DNA of 64,000 nt from Bimuria novae-zelandiae CBS 107.79 (GCA_010015655.1 ML976657.1:421011-485010), one strand, 5' to 3'. Shown: positions 30,916 to 45,098, counted from the first letter of the stretch. Translations and numbers: made by a program. The notes: generated by a model from the sequence alone, not told the origin.

Positions 30916-33900
30916 ATTAAGAGTCTTATTACTTTAATTACTAACATAATAACGCAATATCTACGCGACGTAATAATAATTACGCTACGCGACTACACTA
31001 ACTATATAGCGTAAGTTATATAAATCTAATTAAGATGCGTACTTTATCGTATCTAGGATCTACTAGATCTAGAATTAATAACTACGCTAAAGCCTAAGCT
31101 AGTAATCTTATAAGCTCTAAAACTAGCTAACTATACTTTAGCTATAAGCGTTATAACACTAACGCGTATTTCTAAACTATTTACGTTAAGTATTAAAGTC
31201 TTTAAAGAGGACCTTAAGTACTATAAGACGTTAGTTAAAGAATTTAAGAATAATTAATACGTATTTAAGAAGAAGTAGTTAAGCCTTTAATAAATTATTT
31301 TCTTTATATAATTAATAATTAGCTGGTATCTCTAATAAATGTGCTACCTACATAATTAACTACTTAAATAATAAATTATTAATCTTGAAGCTATAGTTAG
31401 CGCTAATACGCTATTTAAATAAAAACGCGTACGTAACTAATATTATTTATTCCTAAAGTTACTATAAACTATAAATATATAGGATACATAGCTAGTAGAA
31501 TATAATTAAGTAGCTACTAAAGCAGAGACGTATAAAGTCCTAAAGTTAATATAATTTAACGCTATAGTAAAAGACTTCTTAACTACTATAAATAAAGTCA
31601 CTCCTACGTGGTCAACGACCTTTTAGGACAACAGACGGTTTACACTAGGTATAACTAGGAAAGAAATAATAAAGCGTTTCTAAGAATATATAATACTAAA
31701 CTACTTAATATTACGAATAAAGTAGAGATCTGCCTTCGTAACGGGTGACTTATTAGAGCTTAGTAAAAGCGGCAAACTTGCCTAGAGTATATAAAGTAGG
31801 GATGCCTATAGTGCTAAAACGTTATTATCTAGAAAATAGAATAGACCTTAATATTAACGTATAAGCTAGTAATAGTTAAGTAAGACTCTCCCTTAGACCT
31901 TTTTATCCTGATTAAAGCAGGTAGACGCCTAAAATTTATTAAAGTAAAAGGATAGAAATACTTTGCATAGAGCATATAGTACTTTATATAAAGACTACTT
32001 TTATATAAATTTAGCAAAAGCCCTAGAATAGTAGCAGCTAAATAAAAAGATTAAGGAACTTTTTATACTAAAGTAAAAGTATAATCTAGAGTTCTAAGAA
32101 CTTTTAAGAGGTTAAAATAAGCCTAAAACTAAAACTTTAGTTATAAAAAACTCTTATACACTGTATCGGCGCAGGTCACTCAAAGGATCGATGTTGGCGT
32201 ATCTCCTAGCAGAGGCATGTGGGAGTGCGTGTATAAGAATGTAGCCTCGAATTCGAATGAATTAAGTGCCTATAGGCCTGGTACGAAAGGATACGGAAAA
32301 GGTACTGAACTACAAAGGCCCCAAGCTCCTCTAAATACACCTCTTCCCAGATGGCTAGCTAGCACATAACTGCCATAGGTTGACCGTCGGTCTAATGGAT
32401 CCGAAATAGGTCCGAATCGGATTCGTAGTTCCCCATCGGTCTGATAGATCCGAAATTGGTCCGATACGGATGAGTGTCGGTTTTCGGATGATCTCGAATC
32501 CTGTCTTGACTGGCCAAGGGTTCTCGTGTCGACGAGCGATTGTTCCTGTTACATACACTAACTCTAGAGATTACTAAATAGTAACTAAATAGTAGATAGA
32601 TATTTACTATATAAGTAGTATTTACCGCGTCTTTTAAAATAAGTTAAATTAATTATCTACTACAATATTTATTTATCCTTAATTCTAGCTTAACCTGCCA
32701 TATTACGAACGATCCTAATTAAATACACGATTACCAATTGCTAGTATAAAGAGATTTTGTGTAAATAGGTAATATATAAATATAGATTAAGGGGTATAGA
32801 TTGCTTGAAATAAATCTATAACACAAACAAGGAACTAAAAGACTAGTACTATATAATATAGCTATTTATCTAGACTTGCTATGTAATCTTGTCTCCTTCT
32901 AAATGTTAAGATAGTAAAGATTCTAGTAGGATACTAAATTAGAACCTACCACACTTTAGAGACTAAATATAATAACTATTAAAGAACTTAAAGAGATCTA
33001 TAGGTAATAGGTACTAGAACACTAGCCTATGCACTACTTAGCTTATTACACATATATCTATAACTCTCGAACGTAAAGACGAACTTAGAAAGTATTAGCC
33101 CTACTCTAGTATAAGAGGCTTATTTATCTAGGATCTGTAATAATTAAATATTTAGTATAATAATTTAAGGGCGTGCGCGTTAAGGGAATTATAATAATAA
33201 AGTATTACTTCTATAGACAAGTAAAGATAGAGAGGTAAATTAGCCACGCACTAAGAATTAATAAGTAAGGGCCTAAAAATAGGCTTACTATTAATTTTTA
33301 TTTATATAAACTATAAATATTCAATAAGGAGAAGAGCTAGATACTTATTATAAATAAGTACTTAAAGTTTTAATAGGATTTTTACTTTACTAATAACTAA
33401 ATAGCTAAGTTAATTATTAACTTACTAACGAACTTCTTCTAATTCCTTAAAAACTAATATAATACTACCCCGAAAATTATTAAATTAGATAATAAGATTA
33501 CAATAGTTAAGCCTAAAGTTAAGCGCTAGTTATAAGGATAAGGCATAGTTATTAAGCCTTTAGTACTAGATATATAAGCTTAAAATAGGGGCGCTAAACA
33601 CTTAAGGGATATAAATAAGACAAAATTATGCGTAATATGCCTAGACGCAAACCATTTGTAGGAGTTTTAGCTAGAAATTACACGAGGTAGAGTATAACTA
33701 TATAATTAAACGCCGAACTACTTAAATAACTAAAAGACGCTATACAAGCTATTCTTTATACGTGTATTAATAGTAAATAAATAAATTATATTATTTAAGA
33801 AACTAAATCTAACTAACTTAAAAGCCTATAGCTATAAAGCGTTTGTAATAACGGACGATATACATAAAGGAAAGTCTTAACTATAAAGACTAGATCTAAA

Positions 33901-36025
33901 GGCATAGATTAGATATCTAGTAGGATACTAATTATCTAATATCTATTAGATCCAGGTTCCCTTACTCGCAAAAGTTATTAGCACGCGGGACGTGATTTTT
34001 AATAAGAATATAATCTTTAATAGTAAAACTAAGGATCTTATAGACAATCTCACAAATAGCACACTAAGCAAGATAGCGACGTATATTAAGATAATTAAGC
34101 TACCGCCACTTATGCACTAACTAGAAATTAAATTATTTTATAAAAATAAAACTATTAACTATAATATAAATAATAATAAAGAGCTAGACCCACCAGGCTA
34201 CTACTAAAGAAAGAAGATTAAGGATTACTACTTAATTTTACTAATAACACTACTACCTGCAGCCTTACTAGCGCAGTTAATAATTGGAGAAGTATTAAGT
34301 ATTTTTAAAATTTAATTATTAAAGATAGTTCCCTAGGTAGCAGCCTTTGTAGCAGGAACTAAAGCTGGAAACGTAGGCAAGTATAAAGAAGATCTAATTA
34401 ATAAAGTAACGATAAAGAGACTACTTATAAAAGGTATTAAAATTTACTAATTATAATTATTACCTCTGCTTATATTTAAAATAAACCTTGACAAACACCT
34501 AATAGGAGAATTATTTAAGGAAGCATAACAATCGCACCTGTATAGTTATAAAATTGTAAAGTTATAGGTGGAAGTACTATATAAGACTATAAAGGTGATA
34601 GGACAATAGATCCTAGATTATAAGTAAGTATATATATATAAGTTTAATAAATACTACTAATTTTTCAAGTGCAAAGCATGACTAGTAGTTAAAAGAGACT
34701 AATAACGTAATATTACCTCTTAGGACACCTACGTAGCGATACTAGTAGGACGTTCTTTTTAACTACTTATAGCTATTGCGGCTAAATATAATCTTAAACT
34801 AATATAATACAATGTTACTAACGCGTTTGTGTACGTATTACTAGATAAAGAAGTATATATATAAATACTATAAGGATATAATAAATCTAGCACTATCTTA
34901 AAAGTTTAAAAATCCTTATATAGACTAAGAATCTCTATATTACTTTAGTAGAAGAAATTTACAGCGACGCTTACTTAATTTAGGTTTTAGATTATACCCT
35001 ATAATCGCTACTATATAATAAAGAATAGGATTATTATTTTCTTTTACGTAGATAACATTATTCTTACGTATTATAAATTTAAAGCCTATAAAGCGCAGCA
35101 AGCCGTAGAGCAATTTAAGAAGCAGTACTTAATAATAGGTAAAGAAAGCTTATAATAGTTCTTAGGGATTAAAGTAATTAGAGATTATTAAAAATAACGT
35201 ATTTAACTTTCTTAGGCTTTATACTGCGATAAATTTAGCTGTTTAATTAATAACTAAACAATCTAGCACGATATTCTAATAGTAATAAAGGAGCTTAAGC
35301 TAAGAGAAGGACTAGCTTTACTTTTAGAAATTAATAAGTATTAACGTAAGATTAGATTTCTATTATATATAACTATTAGCACGCGACTAGATATTACCTT
35401 TATAATCTCTTAACTAGCTAGATTTCTCGCAAACCTAGGGCTAGAGCACCACTATGCTACTAACTAAGTCTTATTATATTTTAATAACGCGAAGTGAATC
35501 TCTAAGTTAGTAAAGATAATTTCTTATAAGTAGCTAGTAATGCCTTATTTACTAATAATGCACTAGACCGCAAGAACTTACAAGGATATGCTATTAAACT
35601 ATTTAATAGACTTATTACATAGAAAGCTAGTAAATAGGAGACTATTAAAATATTAACTATAGAAGCTAAACTCCTAGTACTTTTATAAGTAGCTAATGAA
35701 GCTATCTTTACATCTTGCTTAATTAAAGAGCTAAGAGTTTAATTACCTAGCCTAATAATTATAATTAAATATGATAACTAGCAGACTATTAGACTAGTTA
35801 CCTAAGAAGTTTCTAAGCTACAAACCAAGTTATAGCATGTGGATATCCACAATCACTAGCTCTAATAGGAAGCCATAGACGGCAAAATTAATATAAAGTA
35901 TATACGATCTAAAGATATAATTACAGATAGCCTTATAAAGGCACTCCTAGTAAACAAATAGCTAGCCTTTTTAGACTATTTAGGACTAGTATAAATAAGA
36001 GATTAAAAGGTAGCACGTAAAGCAC
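30916..36025 (+). pseudogene. Copia gag-pol remnant of element D
   Basis: Frame-shifted and stop-filled plus-strand coding remains. Gag lies in about 31.0-32.1 kb, interrupted by the solo LTR at 32,162. Integrase follows in about 33-34 kb, reverse transcriptase in about 34-35.3 kb (YVDN in place of YVDD near 35,045, one G-to-A change), and RNase H at the end (DGKINIKYIRSKD, then ITDSLIKALL, near 35,880-35,960), just before element C. No frame is usable. Confidence 0.85.
32162..32553. repeat. 392-bp solo LTR inserted in element D, not RIP-mutated
   Basis: Begins TGTATCGGCG and ends CTGTTACA, flanked by a perfect 5-bp duplication TACAC (32,157-32,161 and 32,554-32,558). GC-rich against its AT-rich surroundings. 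It contains two related segments with GGTCTRATRGATCCGAAAT and GGTCCGA motifs near 32,385-32,480. No internal retroelement sequence lies beside it, so it is a solo LTR left by recombination (or a small non-autonomous insertion). Its family is different from A-F. Confidence 0.85.
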
Positions 36026-36503
36026 TGTTACAATCACGAACCCCACAGGAACAATAGAACCAGATAATTACGCCAAGAGAGTCATTGTTGGCGAAATAAC
36101 AGCGCTAGGGAGGCATACAGGAACGCGGGGCAGCTTAGGTTAGCAAGCACGTGACAAAATCCCGTATAAGCGAGAAGTCCCGCATAAGAGACAGGACTAC
36201 GGTAAGTCCTAAGGACTACCTCTAGGAAAGGGATCTTAGCAGGGCTATAATAGTAATTTAGATAATAGCAAGGACTAGAATAGATAGTATATAGTTTAAT
36301 AGTTTTTCTATACTTCTCCTACTCCTTATAGTTAACCTAATATACTACGAGTATATCTTTTATAATAGATTAGTAAATCTCTTAGTTAGTTATTCTATAG
36401 TTTATTATAAAATTAGATTATTCTTAAAAACCACCTCGTAGCTATTTTTAGCTTTTAACTACTAAATATCTATAAGACACTCTACCCTTAACCTATTCTC
36501 CCT
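36026..36503 (+). repeat. 5' LTR of element C, first part
   Basis: Begins TGTTACAATCACGAACC. Interrupted after TCCCT by element B; continues at 57,479-57,518. Confidence 0.93.
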
Positions 36504-36929
36504 TGTTACGAACCAGAAACAGGATGATGGGGGATGGGTGCTTATAAGGACAGGCGACCAAGGAACGGGTTAACAAGTACGCCAAGAAGCTAACCTTGAG
36601 GTCACGTGACTGCTTAGTTAATTAGTGGTACTAAGCAACGAAGCAAGGCACGTGACTACTTAGTTAATTAGTAGTACTAAGTAACTAAGTACGCAAGTAT
36701 ATATATAGGATAGTTTCCTTTATTATGCTCTTTATAGTTAACTTATATATCTTCTGTGCGAGTACGTTCTCCTATATAGACTAATAGTTATTTTATTTTA
36801 TAATAAAATTAAATTATCTAGCCTCGCGCTAAGTGTCGCATTAACTTATATTATTAAATAATTTATAAAGTACTATAATACTTTACTACCCTAATTTAAA
36901 TTAAAACTAGGTATAAGAGTCTTATAATA
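36504..36929 (+). repeat. 5' LTR of element B
   Basis: Begins TGTTACGAACCAGAAACAGG. Contains two copies of an ACGTGACT-x-CTTAGTTAATTAGT motif about 50 bp apart, kept in the 3' LTR. Paired with 57,048-57,473. Confidence 0.93.
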
Positions 36930-38364
36930 CTTTAACTACTTTATAGGATAATAGTAAGACCTAGCTCGACAATTATAGCTCTAGCACCTAAGGAGAAAAT
37001 ATTATAAGAAGTAGTTACTAAGTAGGGGGCTTAAATAGCTTAGCTTTAAGAAATTATTAACTATATAGGCAAAAAAATAAGTAAATAGGAAGATATAAAG
37101 TATTAGCTAAAAGTCTTAAAACCTAAACCCTATACTCGAAAAGGTTACCCAGGAATATTCTTAATATAGATAAAACTATTTATCTACTATAACCTAAGAA
37201 GATTTAATATAAATTAAAATAAAATTTTAGTTACCTGTATAAACATGTAGGATAAGGTAGCTATATAGGCTAGACTAATAATTAATAATTTTTTTTAAGA
37301 ATAGTAAACTAGAGGATTATAATTTAGACGCTACTAAGAACGCCTTTAAGGACTAAGAGTTCTTTTATAAGACTATAAAAGGAATATTTAGTATAATTAA
37401 TAAGAAATATTAAGCTAAAATACGCCTTTAACGCCTACGCTAGAAGAAATTAGCAGTACTTTACACCCTAAAGTTTAAATAGATAGTAGTAGAACTTAAT
37501 AAATAAGGAGAGGCCTTACTTATAATTACCTACTATAATAGGCTAAAGGAATTAGTTAAAGATAAACTAGTCTACTAAGGAAAAATAGATAACCTAGAAG
37601 AACTTATTAATAACGCTATTAAAGCAGATAATTGCCTGTACGAACGGAAGCTAGAAAAGTAGTATGGTACTTGACTGCTCTCTAGGAAGGAAAACAACGG
37701 CAGACCCGCGGGAAGAGACAGGGACGGAGACGTTATTATGACCGACGAAGCCTGATAGTACAAAAAGAAAAACAGCAGGGGAAAGCAGCTGTACAAACCT
37801 AAGAGGGGCTACTAGGGCAGAAATGGCATCTCGCAGGAAGAGCGAGAACGGAGGTTTAAGGACAAAGCCTGCCTCCGATGTGGCAAACAGGGTCACTTCG
37901 CCAAGGATTGCGAGGGTCAGGAGACCAAAGTCAATACGACTAACCTCCTACGAGTGGCTATGGCCACCCTCACGCCGGCAGAAGCCGACGAAGTGGATCT
38001 CACGCAGGAGATCCCGGAACCAATGGAAGAGGAAGAGGAACGGAAAACCCTTCCTGAATACCAGATCTTCCAGCGACTGGCAGACGACACCTGCTGGATG
38101 TGCAGCAGTACGCTACACCACTCGTCTCAGTGCGAGGCAAAGGTGATCGTCCAAGGAGCGCACGCATGGGACGCCTATTGGCTAGCGGAGAAACTACAAG
38201 GGCGCCCAAAACAGTATCTACGCCAGGTCACGATACAGGAACGACATGAATATGCCAAGTGGTGGCAATGCACGCGCAAAGGATGCCAGCAGCACTCTAA
38301 GGCTAGAGTTAAGGCCTCTTATTTCCCAGGAGGTTTAGAGCACTATAGGCTAAAGGAGAGCTAG
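36930..38364 (+). pseudogene. gag of chromovirus B, partly spared by RIP
   Basis: The first half is AT-rich and stop-filled. From about 37,626 the DNA becomes GC-rich, and the frame ending at 38,364 is legible. It has a DGDVIMTDEA segment, then (37,835 onward) EERERRFKDKACLRCGKQGH and FAKDCEG: a perfect CCHC knuckle C-x2-C-x4-H-x4-C. An acidic stretch follows (PMEEEEERK), then a second Cys/His-rich tail with CWMCSSTLHHSSQC and WWQCTRKGC. TAG codons where TGG would fit occur upstream of the knuckle. The post-knuckle tail with extra Cys pairs is unusual for a gypsy gag. Confidence 0.8.
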
Positions 38365-38725
38365 TATAACGTATTTAATAATTACTATAAATACTTTCTA
38401 GCCTATTAGGCTAAGTATTATAAATAAAATTGTTAGTATTAATACTTTAACATTACCTGTAAACTATATAAATAATAAAAGTTTAAGACAGGCTAGTTCC
38501 CTTAGGGCCTAGACCCCCGCGACACTAGTATAATAATAAAAAGCACTTAGCTAGGAAGAAACGTAAATTACTTATTAATTAAATAAAATAAATATAAACT
38601 ATAATACTTTACGCACTTAAGCCTGCAAGAAAAAGTAGCTTCCTTTAATAATTACTTAAAATATAAAGTATTAGCCTAGAATAAATATCTTACTCTAAAT
38701 TACCTGTAGTATAAGAATTAGGGGG
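38365..38725 (+). other. AT-rich interior of B up to the insertion of A
   Basis: RIP-saturated continuation of the gag/pol linker of B. It ends in GGGGG (38,721-38,725), the target duplicated by element A. Confidence 0.6.
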
Positions 38726-38994
38726 TGTGAGGACGGGCACAGGCTCCTGCATTAAGAGAGTAGATGAGGTAGGTTGGCTCTATTTCAGCTACACTAAGAT
38801 GAGGAGACTGTAGGTACACAGGCCTGCGGCGCTTTTATGCGCTACCGCTCGGCACGGAACATCTATCTATCCGAGATAGCTACACTGGGTACGTGGGCAG
38901 CTGCGCCCAGGCGTGAGGCAGCTACACCTAGGCGTAAGGCAGTCGCGCCTCTTACGCGAGGTCATGTGTCCTGCCAGCATGCTAGGCTATTACA
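38726..38994 (-). repeat. 3' LTR of element A
   Basis: GC-rich, less mutated than the 5' copy. It holds a GGCAGNNGCGCCCAGGCGTGA-like repeat in three copies (about 38,898-38,955). Confidence 0.92.
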
Positions 38995-41900
38995 TTACCC
39001 CCCTCTAAGGTGGGCGTAGTCTTTTAAGTCCGTCGTGTTACCTCCTTTATGTCTTGCCTTATGCTAGTATAACTGCAGCTTTATTATCTTCCTTTGTTAT
39101 CTCTAGATAGGTGCCAGCCTTATACGCTTATAGCCAGATGTCTAGTTGCAATAGTGGCCCCGCTTTATCTAAGTATGCGTTATAATACTCCTTTACCTTA
39201 TATAGTGCCCTAATAAAGCCTCGGGCGTTGTACCAGGTAGGGTTAGGATTATAGGCAGTCTAGGAGACTTTGTATTATAAATGTCCTTAGTAGATACGGC
39301 TATTAAGGATCTCCTTTACTTGCTATTCTAAGTTGCCGTTAACCTCTATTAGCTCCTCTTCTAGCTCTATCTAACCTAGTAGTGTGTCTATGGCGGCTTT
39401 CTATAGGCGGTCTATATAGAAGACATTATGCATGTGCATATACAGCGGAAGCTTAACTTAGTAAGAGTGTCCTTTTATAGTAATAATTAGGTAGGGCCCG
39501 TACATCTGCTAGTCAAGCTTCTAACTAGGCTAGTTAGTTATAAAGCCTCTTGGCGTAATATAGACTTAATCGCCTACTTTAAAATCTAGCTTACGTTACT
39601 TTTTATTTACTTAACGTGCTTGTTACTCCTAGGCATAAACAATCCCTCTCTAAGCTATCTCTATAGCCCGCTTTATAGTATTATATTAAACCTTTACGTA
39701 GTTCTGCGCTTCCTCTTGGGACATCTGCTTACAGGCTATAGGCAAGGTCTTTGTCCGCTCTTCCTAGTCCTAGTAGTGTGTAGGCTAATGTCCGAACTCG
39801 ATCTCGTACGGCGAGAGGCCTGTAGTCTCATAAGACAGTATAGCCTGAGCCCAGTCCATGCAGGGCAGTAGGTCAGACTAGTTATTCTAGTAGTAGTTAA
39901 TAAATAGGCGAAGGCGCTGGTTAAGATACTAGTTTATAATTTCTATATTACTATTAGTCTAAGGATAATAAGCTATTAAGAGCTTTTACTTAACGCCTAT
40001 AAGTTAGTATAGCTTATTTATAAATGCTAAGATAAACTGCGGGCCTCGATCAGAGACAATAGACTTGGGTGGGCCGTACACGCGCCAGATATAGCGATAG
40101 TATATATCTACAGCCTGTTCCGCCGTAGTTATCTTATAGCAGGGTAGTGAGAAGCAGCGCTTGCTTAGGCAGTTAACTATAATAAAGGCGTTATTATACC
40201 CTTTCTTATTAGGTAGGAATAACTTAAAGTCTATTAAAACGTCTTATTATGCTTGCTTTAGTATTAATAGTAGCTTAAATAGTCCTAGGGTGCGGTCGCG
40301 GGGCGTATAACTCTATTAATAAGCCTTATAGGCAGCGATATAGGTGTCCACGTCCTTTGCTAGATTTAGCTAGTAGTACTAATCTCTAAGTAGCTTCGCT
40401 GTCTTCCTTTTTCCTAGGTAAGTAGTGAGCTACGTAGTATAGGCAGCTTAAATTAAGTAGGTGCGTAAGAAGTTAACTGCTAAGATAACTAGCCAATCTT
40501 TATATAAGAGTAGATCTTAATTATTTAGCTTCTATAGTCCTTAGTTATTAGATAGAGCTTTTTCCCGCAGCTTTTATAGGCTATTATAATTCTAGTTTAC
40601 CTTAATTACCTAATTAACGAGGGCATAAGGATCCTCTGTAAAGGGAGAGGCTAGAAAAATGTCTATTATAGCGATCTTAAGCTCCTAGCCCTATAATCCT
40701 TAAGTAGCTAGGTTAGCGAGTTAGGTTATGGCTTCTTACACTATATTAACGTCTAGCTACTTAGCCTATAAGAAGACCCTTATACAAGCTACCTTATCCT
40801 TCTCCTTTTAAGTCTATAGTTCCTTCTGCTTACGTAATAGCGCGTTAGCCACCACGTTAGTAGTGCCTAGTTAGTAGGTAAGCTTTAGGTTAAAATTAGC
40901 CACTATTATAGCCTAGCGTATCTGTCGAGGAGTGAGCTTGCGCTTAGTAGAGAAGTACTCTAGCGCTTAATAATTAGTAATAGCGCTAAAGGGCTTAATT
41001 ATTTATAGACTAATAAGCTAAGATCTCTATTCTTTAAGGCCATAGATTACGACTAGCATTTCTTTATCGTATATATCGTAGTTCATCTGCGGGTCGCTTA
41101 TTATCTTAGAATAGAAGGCTATAGGTTGCCAGAGTCCGTCGTCCTGCAGCCAAGAGAGTACGCTAGTAATAATACTATTACTTACGTCTATTTCTATACG
41201 TGTAACGCGATAAGGAGAGTAGTAAGCAAGTACGTTATTTAATAGTATAAGGTCTTTAACTTGCTAAAAGGCTGCAAGCTCTTGCTCTCTAAAGGCATGC
41301 TAGGCGCCCTTCTTAAGAAGCTTTATGAGCAGTCTAATAATGCGTCTATAGTCCTTAAGGAAGGTTTAGTAGAAGTTATAAAAGCCTAAAAATAACTATA
41401 TACTTTTAACTAATATAAGTATAAGCTAGTCCTGCATAGTAGCAATCTTCTCTAAGTCCTTCTAAATGCCTTAAGTACTAATAATAAGGCTAAGGAACTT
41501 TGTCCTAGTTACTACAAACTTGCTCTTCTTAATATTTACTTATAAACTAGCGTCGCGGAGTCGTTTAAGCACCTGCGCAACATACTCCTTATAGTATAGT
41601 AGATCCTCTAAGTAGATAAGGATATTATCCAGATATGCTGTGCAAAAGTCGTTAAGTAGGCCATATAGTACCCTGTTAATATATTGCTAGAAGGTGGTAG
41701 GTCTATTATAGAGACTAAATAAGAGCACACGATACTTATAGTTACTATAGCGTATATAAAATATAGTTAGGTCCTCTACTTCCTTGTCTAGTTAAATACG
41801 ATAATAGGCCTGCCGTACGTCTAGCTTAGTAAATATCTTAGCACGGGCGAGCCTCGCAAGGGTCTCTTAGATAAGTAAGATAAGATAGATATCTTTCTTT

Positions 41901-44900
41901 ATAATAGCGTTAAGCTTGCGATAGTTAATATAAAATTACTACCCCCCTCTAGGCTTCTTAGTAAATAGTACTAGTAAGGCGTAGGGCACGTTGCTATAAG
42001 TAATAACGCCGCGTTAAAGGTAGTTGTTTAGGTAATCCTTAACAAGCTATAACTACTCTAGAGACATGCTATATAGTAGGCTTAATATTAGTATATTATC
42101 CGCGGTTAGCTTAATGTTGTAATTAACGCTGTTATAGTATAAAGGCAATACGTTAGAGTCCTTCTTTAAGAAGTAAGCTAGGGTAGCGCCCGTATAGCCT
42201 AGGAATAGTAACTTCTTTGCAAGAAGCTAGCAGAGTTCTTTATTTAGGTCTAGCAGGTCTATCTGGCCTAGCTCCTTCTTGCGGTCTTAGATTAGCTTCT
42301 CTACTTTATAAACACTAATATAGCTAATAACTATCTCTTTCTAACGCGTATTAATTATAAATACCGCGGCTCTTATAATATTAATCTTAAGGCCTACCTT
42401 AGTAAGGTCCTCGCGAAAGACAGGTTTAGGGCGAGTTAGCTACTACTCTTATAATAGTAGCGCTTAGTAGCGGAGCTACTCCTCTATCTTCGCTAGGTTC
42501 TTCTAGTAGGTACGACGCTGAGGGGATTGCTACAATAAGCGATAGATATGCTATACAATAGCCACGTCTATAAGCTTGTTACGTTAGTCAGTATCTGCCT
42601 AATACTTAGGATTAATTCCTGTAGCTATGCCCCGCGTTAGGATAATAATGTCTTATTTATAGTTAATCTGTGTTGTGTCTAGCCACTTAAGTATCTACTA
42701 CCTATAGTTAATCTAAATATTAGCTTCCTTAAGAAGCTTGCGGCTAACTATAAGGTCGTAGTAGCTAGTGTCGCAGGGTATAAAGTGAGTAGTAAGGCAG
42801 TAGCTATCCAGCACCAGGTTAGCCTAAAAGTGCTTATTTACCTACCCGTTTAGTTAACTATTATATCTAGCTAAGGGAATAGCTTCTATGCTTTTAATAG
42901 ATGCCTTAAGTCTCTTCTTAATTATATAGAGGTATTTAAGGTAGACTAGGACGTAGCTACCTGCGCCTGTGTTAATAAGAGCCTTTAACCTAATCGCTAG
43001 CCTATTCGTTAAGATATAGCAGGGCAGAGTGAAAGCACTTCCACTAAATAAGAGGTTTCATATGCTAGCAGCTCCTATAGGATTCTCTAGGAAGGAGACT
43101 TCCCCTAGAGTAATACTTTTCCTAATTCCTTATTAAAAGAGAGGAAGCCTCTATCCTTAGCCTTATAGTATACCTCTTTATTAGCTTGCGGTGCTAAATC
43201 GCTGGCCTCTAACGCTTTCTAATTAATAGGACTATTTAGGTAGTCTTAAGTAATATATCCTAACTTTTTATAATAGTAGTAGGTAAGCTAGCTACTTAGA
43301 GCTATAGTGGCGGCGCGCGTTAGCTATATACGAGTAAGGGGCTACGCTAGTATTAAAGCGTACTTATAAGACCTAGTAGCTAAGGTAGGAGTAGCCTTTT
43401 TTTAAGATTCTCGTTTAGCGCGCGCTATAACCTAGGAGTCTATAATCGCTACCTCTCGTGCAAGGTCGCAGGCGATGTTAACAAACTTAGAGTAATTATT
43501 TTTAAGGCGACGAATATTATAGCCTATATCTATATAGAGTTAATCTATAAGCTTCTTATAAAACTCTTTAACCTATTAGTTAGCAAGTAGCTTACGCTGC
43601 GTTATAAGGCGAAAGAAGTCTGCTTAAAAGCTAGTAAATTTAGCTGTAAAGCGGAGGCGTAGTTAGATAAATACCTAATAGGCCTTCTTCTCCTTATATA
43701 GATCGCTAAAAGCTTACTCTATTATATTTATTATAAATTTATTATTAATGCGTTCGCCACTGTCTCGTAAAGCTCTAATTAAAGTTATAAGTTAGTTACG
43801 GGCGGGATCCTCTGTGCGTGTAGTTATATATGCTACGATACGCTCTTAGGTATCCTCTAAAGTCTCTCCTACAAACTAATCGCGGTTAGACCAAAGTTTA
43901 TTCTTTATATGGGCCCTCTAGTGCTTAAAGGTCGTAGTTATCTTGCCGTCTAAGAGTAGCGGAGGGTCTAGGAACTTAACTAAGCGCTGGCTTACGCCTA
44001 AAGAGCGTGTATGTAGATAAGTAATAGGCTTAAATAGTAATAAGCGCGAAAAACATAAGTTATTAGGCTTATTAGACTTAGAGCTTAGCGGGTCGTTAGC
44101 GGAGGGAACGCTCTAGCTTAAGGTCTAAGGGAGAATTTAGAATTTAGTTATATAAAATTAAGTTACTAGTATATTAAGGGTAGAGCCTGCTATAGCCTAT
44201 TTAGCAAGTTAGACTTCTAACCTGTCTATCTTTTACTGCGCTTAAACGAGGGCTCTATGCAGCCCTTCGCCTTTAGCTAAGGTATTAGCAGCGATCTGGC
44301 GGTACATATGTAGTTATTATCGCTCTATACCACGAAGAAGTAGCTAGCTAACTAGCTCTATAGTAATCTTTGCTAGTTCCTGCCTAAAATGCTTAATTAC
44401 GGCCTCTAGCGTTACAGTGATTAGGTTATTACTAATAAACGTAGGTAGCTAGAGAGGTTATAAGAGGTCCTTATTAATACCTTGCTAGATACAAGTAAGT
44501 TTTAGGGAAGTGTCTTAATCGTGGTTTTCCTTAGTAATAGAGCCGTAGCTCTAGATTTCGTGTTCTTAGTAAATAAAGGGCTTGGATAGGTTGTACGCGC
44601 TGCCCAGTATCTCCTTTTCTAAGACTAACGCTATAAATAGGTGTTTTAGTGCTATTTTGTTAATACTACGGGTAGAGTAGCTAGTTATTAGTTTTCTAGT
44701 AAGGAGAAGGCGAGCAGGTAGTGCTTAGGATAGTTAGTAGGGATAGGTTCCTTTCTTATAGAGGCTAAGGCTCTTATAGCCCTCTTTACGTAAGTAGTAG
44801 GTTGCCTGTATAGCACGTTTATTAAGTAAAGGGCGGCAGGCTAATTAGCTCTCCTAGCTAGCTATAGCGTGCTATTTTTAAACTACGTCCTTTAACTCCC

Positions 44901-45098
44901 TTTAAGCAGTACGTTACTTAGTAGTATTAGGACCTCTTATTGCAGGTAATTATACTCTATAATAAACTAATAGCTTAGCGTAGTTATATAGTAGATTTCT
45001 TAAAGTAGTTGTTATTAAGTCGTGCGCGCAGGCAGATCGAGTAGTTTAACTTAATATTTTATTACTATTTCTAGCTAAGTAAAGAGATTTTAGTGTAA
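38995..45098 (-). pseudogene. Chromovirus gag-pol remnant of element A
   Basis: Minus-strand order from 5' (right) to 3' (left): a mutated zinc knuckle near 43,230-43,270 (Cys to Tyr changes), a protease region, reverse transcriptase with [13 protein letters not shown] near 41,612-41,650 (YLDN for YLDD), integrase with PKSIVSDRGPQF near 40,035-40,075, and a chromodomain (LQYKVS-TAYNPNPTWYNAR order) near 39,200-39,290. Stops, mostly TAG/TAA in place of Trp and Gln codons, are spread throughout. Confidence 0.88.

Noticed and set aside
32355..32558. 67-codon minus-strand frame
   Set aside because: Lies inside the solo LTR; chance openness of GC-rich repeat DNA.
37823..38146. 107-codon plus-strand frame rich in Arg and Ser
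   Set aside because: An alternative frame over the gag gene; the frame with the CCHC knuckle is the real one.
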